Assembly (NCBI RefSeq): GCF_021130785.1
Contig: NW_025778902.1
Coordinates: forward strand, 62,001 to 126,000
DNA from: Homalodisca vitripennis
Lineage: Eukaryota; Arthropoda; Insecta; Hemiptera; Cicadellidae
Direction of reading: 5' to 3'
DNA length: 64,000 nt
A model generated the notes under the pieces. It saw only the letters and a program-made list of their open reading frames with translations. It searched no databases and was not told the origin of the DNA. Below, in pieces: positions 24,134 to 36,554 of the stretch. Both the position numbers and the translations under genes were made by a program. Position 1 is the first letter of the stretch. Each line of letters begins with the position of its first letter.

Positions 24134-24889
24134 CTAGACACTTCCCCACAATCAAAACACCATGAATCGGTAAAGAAGTTCAACTAGAATATGTCATCCA
24201 AAGAAATATATTTTATAATAATTTTTATTTCAAATATATGTCAATTATTTATTATTGGTTTTCTTTATTTTTAATACTATTCTTTTATTATGTTAATAAT
24301 ATTTTATGTAAGAAAATTTATATTATATTTTAATTCCAAATAATTTTATAAAATCACCAAAATCTTTATAACTTAATTTACACCAATCTGTTTGTATAAT
24401 GGAAATAACAGAAATGGAATGAAAAATATGCCTCATACGTTTGTTTTTAATTATTTTAGTTATAAATTAGTAAATTTTCATTGAGCGCATAACCATAAGT
24501 GGATTACAAAGGTTTTAAACTAATCTTGGAAATCATAAGTAACTTATTTAAAGGCGATGAAAACTTTGTAGAAAAGAGTAAGATTTACAATATGTAATGT
24601 TAAAAAATCTAAGTCAATTTTATTTATGGTTGTACTTGTTATTCAACAATTTTAAGACAGTTATTAATTTCTTTTTGGATTTCTTGAAAAGTCTTTTGGT
24701 ATGTTGAGTTTACTTATTTTTTGCGATAATTGAAATAACTGTAACACAGTACTCAGCTTTGAACGGTTTGTGAATAAGTATTACTAAAGACGTACGAATA
24801 ACTTCTACCACTATCATTTCACATTTACAACTTTGTAGATGTAGGTTAGATTATTCCTGTGAGAAAGCCACATACACACTCGTGATGAC

Positions 24890-25030
24890 GTCATTATTAT
24901 GTAGAGCAACTCGTTATCAACTCTCTCACGAGCTGGGAGTAAAGCTTTAACTGCGCTTCTCTTGTCATTAAGTTCAAACTTGTCAAACCGTAATGTCAGA
25001 TAACAGACAATGTGTTTGGCTCATTATGTA
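24890..25030 (+). repeat. R2-related repeat, short copy
   Basis: Begins with TGACGTCA (24,896-24,903), followed by AACTCGTTATCA, AACTGCG-TTCTCTTGTCATT and a CTTGTCAAAC-type block shared with the other R2 copies. Its mirror partner is about 34,690-34,840. Confidence 0.55.
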
Positions 25031-25873
25031 GTTAAAGTGCAGTAACTAATATTGGCAGCAATGAATATTTATCGGTTTTATTAGTCATACAAAAGCCTAA
25101 TACCAGTGACTTATTGATCACTTTTTTAAGAAATCTATAAGGACGTCGAGCATAAAGCTTTGCGCAATATTCTTTATAGGCTGTATATGAGTTATAAGAG
25201 AGGATTTTTGAGGATAAAGCCCGTAATTTTAAAATACTACACAATATTAAGCTATTGTAAAATGAGCTTGGCACAAACATTTTTTTATAAGCTGGATGCA
25301 CTAAAATTTATTTTACAAAATTCTTACGTAAATATGTTAAATATTAAAAACCAGGCTTTTTCCTTTGTGCATGTTGCCTACCTTTACGTGTAGAAGATGG
25401 TCGCTGAGTCATGTTTGTTTTCTTTCGATCACTGTCTGAACCCATAATCAAATTATTATAATTATGTCCCAAATAATTAGTATTAAATAACGTGATTGTG
25501 AAGGTAAAAAGGTGACCTCTCTTGAATAAAATCTGCGAGCATTGGCCTTTTATGTATATAGAAGGCAAATATCCATCGATCACTTCCTGCTCCTATGATG
25601 ATAATTAGTACAATATTCACCAAGATAAATTGCAGTAAATCACACTATCGTGTACCGAAACACACGTGCCATGTTGGACATGATCAGTGATTCTCCACTA
25701 TTTGTGTAAAGTCCGATTGCAGATAAACAATTAATATAATTGTTTCTACCCAGTATATGGAAATAGTTTAATATGTCATTTAATAAGATTTTATTAGTAC
25801 ATGACGCAATAAAACAAATTACATGAGAAATATGTTTCAAGATTTTCAGTAAAGTTAGATATTTAGAATTAAA

Positions 25874-26116
25874 ATGAATAATGTTCATTTCTCGGTGTCA
25901 ATAGTTGAACATGTCATTGTTGTTTCATTTTATACAAATAAGAACCAAATTAGTATTCAAACAGTTACCCTTTTTGAAAGAGAAAATAAAATGACAACGT
26001 TATTAATTATGAGATCCGGCTCCGCCATCACCAAAGGTCATTATTCTTCTAGCCATCAAGATGAACAAGCTAAACAAAACGCCAGACTTTCTTTTAATCT
26101 CAAGGTGGATCCTTGA
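25874..26116 (+). other. Short open frame shared by both arms, no known product
   Basis: The frame with RSGSAITKGHYSSSHQDEQ matches 33,614-33,760 (minus strand) in the right arm nearly residue for residue, but the N-terminal parts differ by frame. The middle is related at DNA level to 11,811-11,900. No domain is recognised. The repeated occurrence suggests a repeat-borne sequence, not a gene. Confidence 0.25.
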
Positions 26117-26529
26117 GTTTCTCTGTTGTTATGACCAAACATATTCTTAATTCTACTTAATATTATTACGCAAATTGATAAAAATAATTAATTTTTGTGG
26201 TTAAATGAAGACATTACATACCGATTAAGGAAAGGTTTGTCATGGCCTAGCGTTAAGAAATTTTACTACTCGAGAGGCTGTAAAGACTGCATTATTGTCT
26301 ATATATCTGTCCGTCCGTCTATCTACTCATTATATCCAAAATGAGCTCACTTTCATCCTTGAAATTTTGCATGAAGATAACTATATAAGTAATACTGAGT
26401 GTGCTGATGGTGTGCAAGTCAAACCATGAGATTTGGATGAGTCCCTATTTAACTTTCGTGCACTATTCCGGTTTAATTCATAGTTCACCGAAACTTTTAG
26501 TACTTAAACCAGAAGGAATTTAAAGATAT

Positions 26530-27998
26530 TTTAAGATCTTTTTCATAATTTTATTGGCTAAGGGCAAGTGAAAAGTTGAAAATATTTGTCTTCCCTCTGT
26601 CTATCTAACTGTCCGGACTTTAACACAACAATTTACTCTTCTAGACACTTTATGCATGATATCTCATTTTCAGATAGCCATCATTGCGTTTGATGATGAT
26701 GTACGTCACCATATGAGATTTGGCTGAGCGTCAGTAAAAACTTTTATATTGAAGTTATAAGTAACCAGACTACAATCTTGATTTATTGTAACATGCGACG
26801 CAGTAACACATCCAGTATAACTATTCGTAAGTTATACCGAGAATTTTTTCAGCTATATACAGTTAACGAAACATCTTCATTTCTTCATAAACAGGAATAA
26901 GTTCTATTAAAATTTTTCAGTCCCCGACTAATCTCAAGAACAACATAAAATTTATATCCTTGAAATTTATTATGCAACTTAACAAAGTCTGTTAAGCTAC
27001 TGTACACGTGATTTAGCGTGCGCCTGCCTTGTTTGATAATTATATATTTTATTATTTTTTTTGATTGAGAGCACCTTATTTTCCAAACTTCGAACTATCT
27101 ATGATAAACTGTACCCTCTTAATTGTAGTGAATATTGAATTGAAAACGAAAAATAAAACTTTTATGAGCTAAAGCATAAAGATACCCGATTAACATTAAT
27201 TTGCGTTCCTGTTCTAGTATTGCACCTCAGTTTTTTTATCACTCGACTCTGCCCACAGTAGCAATCTGCTCCACGTTTATTGTTCAGTGAATTGCTTCAC
27301 TTTACAATTGTTACAGTGCAGAATCGAAACTGTGGAACTAAAGCTTACTACAATTTTAGTGAACTAGCAGTGCAGAATATGTTTTAGAGTAAACACCTGG
27401 ATCTCTAAATATTTTACCAACTTTTCAAAGATCAATTCGCTGTTCATTTCCTTCCGTTATAACTTTGGTTTTATTAGAGAAATAAGTATTCCTAGAATTA
27501 TTTTTTTCAAAATAGAGTGAATAATATTAACTTTTATAAACTTAAAGGAACGTTATTAACAAACAGAAGTGAATTTCACAAGCTTTTAATATTTTTTACT
27601 AGCAATAAGGACTTAAGCATATAACTTCAATTACTTAATATAACTGCATATATTTGCTAAAAGGTATAAATATTTTTATTTAAGCAAATGAATGCATCAA
27701 CTGTAGTGAATTACAATTTTTGTATTTGGATTTTGCATGACAATAACATTTAGTTTCTGTCTGTAAAAATTGAAAGATATGACTGTTCAAATCTTAATCC
27801 ACAAATTCCATTGATAAAACTTCTTTTCGGACTATCAACACTATTTAATAAATAAATTAATGGTTTTTAAAAATATTTACTTCTTCAACCAAACAACAAT
27901 AGTTTCTCAAATTACAAATAATTTTGCAATCCAAGTAAGAAATATCTGCATATTTTTTAACAAAAGTATATGATGTAGGATTAAGGAGTAAATGTACC
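26530..27998 (+). repeat. R1 copy at the inner end of the left arm (truncated)
   Basis: Same orientation as the right-arm R1 (36,555 onward), starting at TCTTTTTCATAATTTTATTG. Similarity runs to GAGTAAATGTACC at 27,998 and then stops, while the right-arm R1 continues with ATTATTTAACTGTAC. The missing remainder of R1 in a matching state is found outside the other end of the arm (8,213-8,381). Confidence 0.7.
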
Positions 27999-28195
27999 CA
28001 ATAGCTATATCTATTGAGATATGAGGTGCATCTGTGGTTAGATACATGCCTGTGGTTCTAGTCGTGGACACAACCGTTTGAGGTGGAAACCTAATGTTGT
28101 GGCCTGTGTTGGTATGCTCAGTCACCACTGTTGCCAGAAATTTACAGCCCAAACTAATCTTGCTTTGTTGTGGTAAAACTGCTTTATCACTTTGT
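27999..28195 (-). repeat. Dispersed repeat R4, copy 1
   Basis: The minus strand matches 55,855-56,060, sharing GATAAAGCAG-TTTACCACAA, ATTTCTGGCAACAGTGG-type sequence and GGCCACAACATTAGGTTTCC. The translated block HNIRFPPQTV is identical in both copies, but no longer frame is shared. It directly abuts the end of R1 at 27,998. Confidence 0.7.
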
Positions 28196-31100
28196 TGTTT
28201 TCACATTACAGTCAGGCTTTGTGCCGAGTCTTCATTGGTATACTAAAGTAACATACCCTATTGTTTCCTTTTGTAATTTGTGTTTTTTCCGAAATTTACA
28301 ATATTACAGATTATTTCCAAAATGACTTAGGTTTTACATAATGCCAGTAAATAATATTGGAAATTACCAAAATAAAATTTTATGTTACTGAATTTTTTGT
28401 AGAATTCGTCTAACAATGAATTGGACACAATGCGGGTGATTTTGGTCCACCACTGCAAGAGAGAGGATGGGCACTATTTTAGTCCATTTTTGCCCAAACT
28501 CTGCATCTTTTCCTTTTCCGGTCGTTGCTCTAGTGTGTATCAAGATCCTGTCAAAAAATCATGTAGTAAATCAATTGTGCGCTTTGTGAGACAATGACAA
28601 AACTTCTTCATTTGGATTACACTATATTTTTTTAATCTGTAAAAGACAATAGGTGGGGAATTATGAAGGTTTAGTATGTAATTTACTATTGTTTTTTAGA
28701 ATGATTAGAACAAAACCCCCAAATAGGACACTTATTTGTTTTAACTTACACCTAGTTCGTAAGAAGGCTGGTACAACTTTTTCAATTGGTATTATCAGTC
28801 ACTCTAATACAAAATTGAATCACCAAGGTTTGAGTTATTAAATTCCCTGTAATGTGAACAGGAATGTGGGCGTGTACTGTGACTTAATTATACACACTGC
28901 AGCAAACACAGGAGGAGGTGCAATTGCGGTTTGGATACTCTGGCTTTATCTCCTTCGCTAACGGAAATTGTGTCAATAGAATTACCCTTATACAATCTCT
29001 GCCATATCCCTTCGTATATCCTATGAACTAATATGCACATAAACAGCGCAAATTACAACTATTTTTATACAACTAGGAGATTATAAATACCAATATAATT
29101 TAAGTACCACAGAGACAATCATAAACAATTAAATAGCACTTGCGAAACCTCGTTTATTTATCCGTTTAACATTATCCGGATTAGAAGTAATCGGGTTAAT
29201 TTTGGAATAATTTTTAGCGCAATAGATTCTATTTAATAAAAAATTTATTTTTTAATAAATATATTAATAATTAAAAGTATACTAACAATATTATAAGAGA
29301 GTATGTACTTACTTCTATCTAGACTACTGAAATTACTTATAGGGTAATACATAATATGTACGTCTGAAAATACAATTTTACCAAGCTGTATTATATTATT
29401 ATATTTTTAAGTACGTAAGTTCATGAGAACGTTTATGACAAAAATATATTTTAAAATTTATCAATCCAAAATGTAAGGGCATGTTAGATATACATTTTAT
29501 GGCTGTTTACTTCTAAATTTAGATAAAACGTAATTAATTACTATATTATTAGATTTATAGTCATTGTTATACTTTTAATTTTTCAATTCGTAGGATAGTT
29601 ATTTTTTACGCACTTGCTATAATAAATACTGATTCAAGAAATCATTTTGTATTCAAAGGAAAGAAAATTCCATAAGCCTTGTAAACAGTTAATCTTCTGA
29701 AGATCGTTATTAATATTAAACGGGGCTATGGTCAAAGAACTGTATCGTTCTTCTTTTCAGTTCAAACATTAACCTAACAGCACACTCAAAACTTTAAACT
29801 TTTTTTTACTTTCAACCATAATAGTTTGGTATAGCCATTGAGTCTACTTTTCTCTTTATTGCCTGTTATAAAACTGGATATATCTAAGATTGCGACATTG
29901 CTATATAAGCATAGAACTTCTCATATCTTGAAGAAGGATTTTCCAAAAGAAATAAATCAATTTTCAGCCACAGTATTTTATGTGAGTTACGAAATAGGGT
30001 GTGGTAATGATATATGAAAAAATATTTTTAACATTATATTTTTCATTGCTAGAAGCACTTGATGCATAAGCAATAACTATTACAGTACCATTAGACAAGG
30101 AAATAAGAAAAAGTCGGCAATTTAAGGACCTGTACAAGGTTAGCTAAAACTGATTTAACATTTATATACGTGTTTGACTTTTGGTTCTAGATTAATTTTG
30201 AAAGAAAAATATGATCTGAAGAAAAACTATCTTTCGTTATTTAAACCCTTCCATACCATTCCCTTATTTCATCTCACCAAATCTAAAGAGGGTGATGTTC
30301 GATTACTTTCATAGTTTAAATTTATCTATACTGTTTAAGGTTTTGAGTAAATGAACATCCGGCGAATGTTAAATGCGCTTAACATTATTTATCTTTTGAG
30401 TAAATCTTAATGTAATATCCACAGACATAAAACTAGGCTGGTTTTGAATGAACAAATGGTTTATAAAACTGTTGCTATAATCTATGCTGTTACAATATAA
30501 TTATTAGCTATATTGTCTATATGGTTACATGCAATTCTACTTAACAATTACACAGTTATAAATTATTAAACGAATTCCATCTGTTACAATCGTTAGCTAA
30601 ATTCAACTTGTTGCGGCGTGACAATTCCTTATAAACATATAATTCCATAAACGTGATAATTCCTTGCCAGAACATACTAATCAAGTAGAAAAGGTTACAG
30701 TGCCCACCCACCGCTCATGTAACGAGGGGCGGTGACAGCCAGATGAAAAAACTGACCTAAACAATTGAGCGCTCTCTCTCCAACGGTGTTATTTACCTAT
30801 TGTCCCTTATATTACTGTCAGGGATCTCGAGTCTTCGGTCACATTCTCCTTTTATCGGAAGTTTGGCCTATTTCTATCGAACATTTTCCCACATTTTCGT
30901 AATAATACATTGCAATAAAAACAAGGTTGTGTGCTTATGCAGAGAAAATCGGCTCTCGTCACCCGAACTACTGTATTATGTTATCCCGGTTATAAACTTT
31001 AAATTTTGATTTAATTGGCAAATGTACAAAGACCAAACCATGAACTAATATTCCAAGCCTAATTATAATATCATTGGATGGTTATGTGAGATATTAGTGC

Positions 31101-32115
31101 GGGGTAACTGTTAATACTGCCCCACTTATGGCTGCATAACATAATTTTAATTGCGGATGTCACAACGATCTCCTGGTTACAAGGTAATTAGCAGGTGACG
31201 ATATTGTCACGTGGTTAAGCTCACTGATTACTACATATAATTCTGTTTATTGCCATCAGACTTAAATTCAACGTTATCTTGATCTTTTTATATAAAAGTT
31301 ATTTTTAAATATATTTTAATTTTAAAACATAAATTTTATCGCTTTATCTAAACCTTTCAAATTACAAGAAATATAATTCTCTTGCAGTTTGTACTATTAA
31401 ACATTAAGTCTTTACACACATTATACACAGCTGGTTGTAACCGCTGCAATGTATACTGTAAACAGCTGTTTTTATATTTTTAAGTTGAAAATTAAACGTT
31501 TTCACAAATAATATGCACCTATTATTCACTCCGGACTCCAATTTGTACTATAAATTGTTCATTTTGCACAAGATGTTTATCTAAATTCATTATTTCACCA
31601 TCTTCGGTTATTTATACGAAGCAAGTTTAAAATATTTTTCGTGCAGTTAAGCAAACGCAGGCTTATATTCTATTCTCTGGCTGGTAAAACGGTAGATGCG
31701 TTTTTTTCGTATTACCAGTTTTGCATAGACCAATAGTTTTTTTCTTCCTGTAATATTTTTTGCTTTTACATAAGTTATATATTTTGAATGTTTAATCTCG
31801 TATATTTTCAAGCCCATAACAGTAAATACCGATATAAATGAAACAATGTTCTTTATTATGTTCTTCTCTAATTTATTATGTATATTTATTTCGTATTTAA
31901 CTATTAGCTACAGACCAGATATCTAATCGTTAGCGCATTATACAGCATTAACGTATGTTGCTTGTTATATCCAAGCAACCCACTAGATGTCGAGGAGTAC
32001 ATTACCAATCTATATTAGAAAATTTGGCTAATGGATGAATTAATATATAGGCTATTCTCGGATTGTAAAGTATAGAAAACCAAGCTTGGAATAACGAGAG
32101 TTAAATTAAAATTGA
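27999..32115. other. Spacer between the palindrome arms
   Basis: About 4.1 kb without opposite-arm homology that I could detect. The left edge (27,999-28,195) is an R4 repeat. A short frame at 28,653-28,841 and another at 30,800-31,009 have no recognisable product. A patch at 30,700-30,790 is more GC-rich (CCCACCCACCGCTCATG). The rest is AT-rich with no visible gene, RNA or transposon terminus. Confidence 0.6.
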
Positions 32116-33190
32116 TTTTTTGCAGCTATATACATTTAACGAAACATCTTCATTTCTACATTAACAGGAATAAGTTCTATTAAAATGTTTCAGTCCCCGA
32201 CTAATCTCAAGAACAACATAAAATTTACAGTATATCCTTGAAATTTACCATGCAACTTAACAAAGTTTGGTACACCACATCTGATGTAGCGTGCTCCTGC
32301 CCTGTTTAATAATTATATTTTTAATTATTTTTTTGGAATTGAGAGCACCTCAGTTTCTAAACTTGGAACTATCTATGATAACTTGGACCCTCTGAAATGT
32401 AGTGAATATTGAATTGAAAACTAAATATAAAACTTTTATGAGCTAAATCATAAAGTTACCCGATAAACATTTGCGTTCCTGTTCTGGTATTAAAGCTAAG
32501 TTTGTTTAAGACTTTAACCCACAGTAACCATCTGCTCGACGTTTATTCTTTAGCGAATTGCTTCACTTCTACAACTGTTACAGTGCAGTATCCAAACTGT
32601 GGTACTTAAGTTTACTACAATTTAGTGAACTAGCAGTACAGAATATGTTTTAGAGTAAATACCTGGATCTCTAAATATTTTACCAACTTTTCAAAGATCA
32701 ATTCGCTGTTCATTTCCTTCCGTTATAACTTTGGTTTTATCAGAGAAATAAGTATTTCTAGAATTAGTAGTCGGAAACTGAAAAATTTTAATATAACTTA
32801 TTCCTGTTATCCTAACTTATCCTTGTTGTAGAAATGAAGATGTTTCGTTAAATGTATATAGCTGAAAAAATTCTTGGTATAACTTACGAATAGTTATACC
32901 GCATGTGTTACTGCGTCGCATGTTACAATAGGACAAGTTTGTAGTCTGGTTACCCATAACACTAATATAAAAGTTTTTACTGACGCTCAGCCAAATCTCA
33001 TATGGTGACGTACATCATCATCAAACGCAATGATGGCTATCTGAAAATGAGATATCATGCATAAAGTGTTCTGAAGAGTAAATTGTTGCGTTAAAATACG
33101 GACAGTAAGATAGTAGAGGGAAGACAAATATTTTCAACTTTTCACTTGCGCTTAGCCAATAACATTATGAAAAAGATCTTAAAATATCTT
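32116..33190. repeat. Nested fold-back at the inner end of the right arm
   Basis: 32,116-32,766 matches left-arm R1 (26,870-27,490) in the same orientation, while 32,768-33,190 matches the same R1 (26,945 back to 26,530) in the opposite orientation. The shared block with GCTATATACATTTAACGAAA therefore appears twice in opposite directions (about 32,124 and 32,870) around a loop of about 0.6 kb. This is a local inversion within the right arm relative to the left. Confidence 0.7.
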
Positions 33191-33613
33191 TAAATTCTTT
33201 CTCGTTTAAGTAATAAAAGTTTCGGTGAACTATGAATTAAATCGGAATAGTGCACGAAAGTCAAATAGGGACTTATCCAAATCTCATGGTTTGACTTTCA
33301 CCATCAGCACACTCAGTATTACTTATATAGTTATCTTCATGCAAAATTTCAAGGATGAAAGTGAGCTCATTTTGGATATAATGAGTAGATAGACGGACAG
33401 ACAGGTATATAGACAATAATGCAGTCTTTACAGCCTCTCGAGTAGTAAAATTTCTTAACGCTAGGCCATGACAAACCTTTCCTTAATCGGTATGTAATGT
33501 CTTCATTTAACCACAAAAAGTAATTATTTTTATTAATTTGCGTAATAATATTAAGTAGATTTAAGAAGATGTTTGGTCATAACAACAGAGAAACTCAAAG
33601 ATCCACCTTGAGA

Positions 33614-33940
33614 TTAAAAGGAAAGTCTGGCGTTTTGTTTAGCTTGTTCATCTTGATGGCTAGAAGAATAATGACCTTTGGTGATGGCGGAGCCGGATCT
33701 CTTAATTAATAACTTTGTCATTTTATTTTCTCTTTCAAAAAGGGTAACTGTTTGAATACTAATTTGGTTTCTTATTTGTATCAAATGAAACAACAATGGC
33801 ATGTTCAACCATTGATACCGAGAAATGAACATTATTAATTTTAATTCTAAATATCTATCTTTACTGAAAATCTTAAAACATTTTTCTCGTGTAATTTGTT
33901 TCATTGCGTCATGTACTAATAACATCATATTAAATAACAT
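33614..33940 (-). other. Short open frame, right-arm partner of 25,874-26,116
   Basis: A 108-codon minus-strand frame that includes QISIQTVTLFERENKMTKLL, also found in the left arm. The N-terminal half is open here but is read in other frames in the left arm, so the longer frame is probably fortuitous. No domain is recognised. Confidence 0.2.
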
Positions 33941-34689
33941 ATTAAACTATTTTCATATACTGGGTAGAAACAATTATATTGATTGTTTATCTGCAATCGG
34001 ACTTTACATAAATAGTGGAGCATCACTGATCATGTCCGACATGGCACATGTTTTTCGCTACTTGATGGGGTGATTTAATGCAATTTATCTGGGTGAATAT
34101 TGTACTAATTATTATCACAGGGGCAGACAGTGATCGATTGATATTTGTCTTTTATATACATAAAAGGCCAAGGCTCGCCGATTCTATTCAAGATAGGACA
34201 GGTTTTTACCTTTACAATCATGTTATTTATTACAAATTATTTAGGACATAATTATAATAATATTAGATCATGGGTTCAGGCAGTGAACGAAATAAAACAA
34301 ACACGACTCAGCGACCATCTTCTACAAGTTCTTAGGCAATGTTCACAAAGGCAAAAACCTGGTTTTTAATATTTATCAAGATTACGGAAGAATTTTGAAG
34401 AATAACTTTTAGCGCATCCAGATTAAAAAAATATTTGTGCCAAGCTCATATTACAATAGCTTAATGTTGTGTAGCATTTTAAAATAATTACTACTGGCTG
34501 AATCCTCCAAAATCCTCTCTTATAACTCATATACAACCTATAAAGACTATTGCGCAAAGCTTTATGCTCGACGTCCTTATAGATTTCTATAAAAAAGTGA
34601 TCAATCAATCACTGGTATTAGGCTTTTGTATGAATAATAAAATCGATAAATATTAATGCTGTCTATATTAGTTGGTGCTCTTTAACTAC

Positions 34690-34840
34690 ATGATGAGCCA
34701 AACACATTGTCTGTTATCTGACATTACGGTTTAACAAGTTTCGATTTAATGGCAAGAGAAGCGCGATTGAAGCTTTACTCCCAGCTCGTGAGAGAGTTGA
34801 TAACGAGTTCCTGTACATACTAATGACGTCATCACGAGTG
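34690..34840 (-). repeat. R2-related repeat, short copy (right arm)
   Basis: The minus strand starts from TGACGTCA (34,824-34,831) and shares AACTCGTTATCAACTC with its mirror partner at 24,890-25,030. Confidence 0.55.
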
Positions 34841-36554
34841 TGTATGTGGCTTTCTCACAGGAATAATTTAAACCACGTCTACAAAGTTGTAAATGTGAAA
34901 CGATAGTTAAGATGTGTGTGTTAAAAGTTATTCGTACGTCATTAGTAATATTTATTCACACACTGTTCAAAGCTGAGTATTGTGTTACAGTTATTTAATT
35001 CAATTATCGCAAAAAATAAGTAAACTCATCATACTAAAAGACTTTTCAAGAAATCTAGAAAGAAGCTAGTAAATTGTCTTAGAATTGTAGAATAACAAGT
35101 GCAACATAAATAAAATTAACTTTTTTACACATTTTTTAACAAACATTATATTTTGTAAATCACTATGTAATTTAAATCTTACTGTTTTCTACAAGATTTT
35201 CATTGCCTTTAAATAAGTTACTTATGATTTCCTAGATTAGTTTAAAACTTTGTTAATCCATTTCCGGTTATGCGCTCAATGAAATTGTTTTAATTTATAA
35301 CTTTATATAATTTATAACTAAAATAATTAAAAACCAACGTATGAGGTATCTTTTTCATTCCATTTCTGTTATTTTCAGTATACAAACAGATTGATGTAAA
35401 TTAAGTTTTAAAGATTTGGGTGTTTTATAAAACTGTTTGGAGTCAAAATATAACATAAGTTTTCTTACGTAACATATTATTAACATTTTAAAAGAACAGT
35501 ATTAAAAATAATGAAAACCAATAATAAATAATTGGCATATATTTGAAATAAAAATTATTATAATATATATTTCATTGGATGACATATTCTAGTTGAACTT
35601 CTATACCGATTCATGGTGTTTTGATTTTGGGGAAGTGTCTTGTCACTTAAATCTTACTTTCAGTTTACCTGTAATAATTAGACTTCGGCTACGCCCTTGG
35701 AAATGTAGGTAGATTGATAGCTTAAGTTCAAAAGCTGTCAGAGGCCAAGTGCTGCCAGAAACAGGCAGTGGACACTGACTAAGAGAACCCACAAATTGAA
35801 GCTTCCTTTCTAGGTTGAAGACACAGATATTCCAGATACTGCAAGGTAACAGAGGTAGATAGAAACTTCTTAGAAAGTGGGAGCACTTCTAAGTCGGGGA
35901 CCCTAGAGGTTGCGAAGCCTCAAATCCAAACCTCTACAGCCTGAAAATAAGAATAATCTAGAAGAGTTAAAACACCAAATCCTTTTTCAAGTAGTGACTT
36001 CCGTAAGCATAATACTACTTTTAACTCAAAAACGCAGGTGTTTCCAGATGCCAAGTACTTTAAAGTTAATTCAGAACGTTGTAGATGAGAGAATCTAGAA
36101 CAGAAGAACTATTGTAGGATGAATCACTGTGTGGTTGGAAGCTTTTGGAAGATAAAAGGTTCACTGAAATATGAATTTTCATAATCTTTAGATAGTAAAT
36201 ATTCGTAAGTTGTCGCAAACTCTTAGACATCACCGATAGCTTCATAGATTCCTTCAATTCGACAACCGACCGGAAATAATAGAATGTAGGTTCTTATAGA
36301 AGGAAGTATTTCTAATCAGTCCAGACAGAGACATCTATACTTCTTAAAGACGGATTAATTCAGAGACCATTTACTTTTATATGCCAGAGCCTCCTGTAGA
36401 GACTTTTCGGAATTAAGGTGCTCAGTATGTGGTAAATAGTGTGATACCACGCCTTTGGTAGTCCAAGTAATTCACTGCTTGAAGGTTTCCTAACTTCTAT
36501 CCCTCACATTATATGAAATAAGGCGAGAATTATCTTAATCATGTGTATAATAAT

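Larger units (their letters stand above)
8383..27998 (+). repeat. Left arm of a 42-kb imperfect inverted repeat
   Basis: Reverse-complement matching to 32,768-50,687 is collinear through the arm. Examples are 8,383 with 50,687, 11,703 with 48,091, 12,945 with 46,822, 17,565 with 41,954, 18,375 with 41,140, 22,270 with 37,540, 24,130 with 35,640, 26,040 with 33,680 and 26,860 with 32,880. The outermost matching bases are ACCCTCTCTGTT (left) and AACAGAGAGGGT (right). The segment 26,945-27,490 matches the right arm in the same, not opposite, orientation. 27,490-27,998 has no opposite-orientation partner at the mirrored position. Large left-only segments are about 8,460-8,980, 9,385-9,590 and 19,856-20,898. 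The arm is AT-rich and encodes no recognisable protein. Confidence 0.9.
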
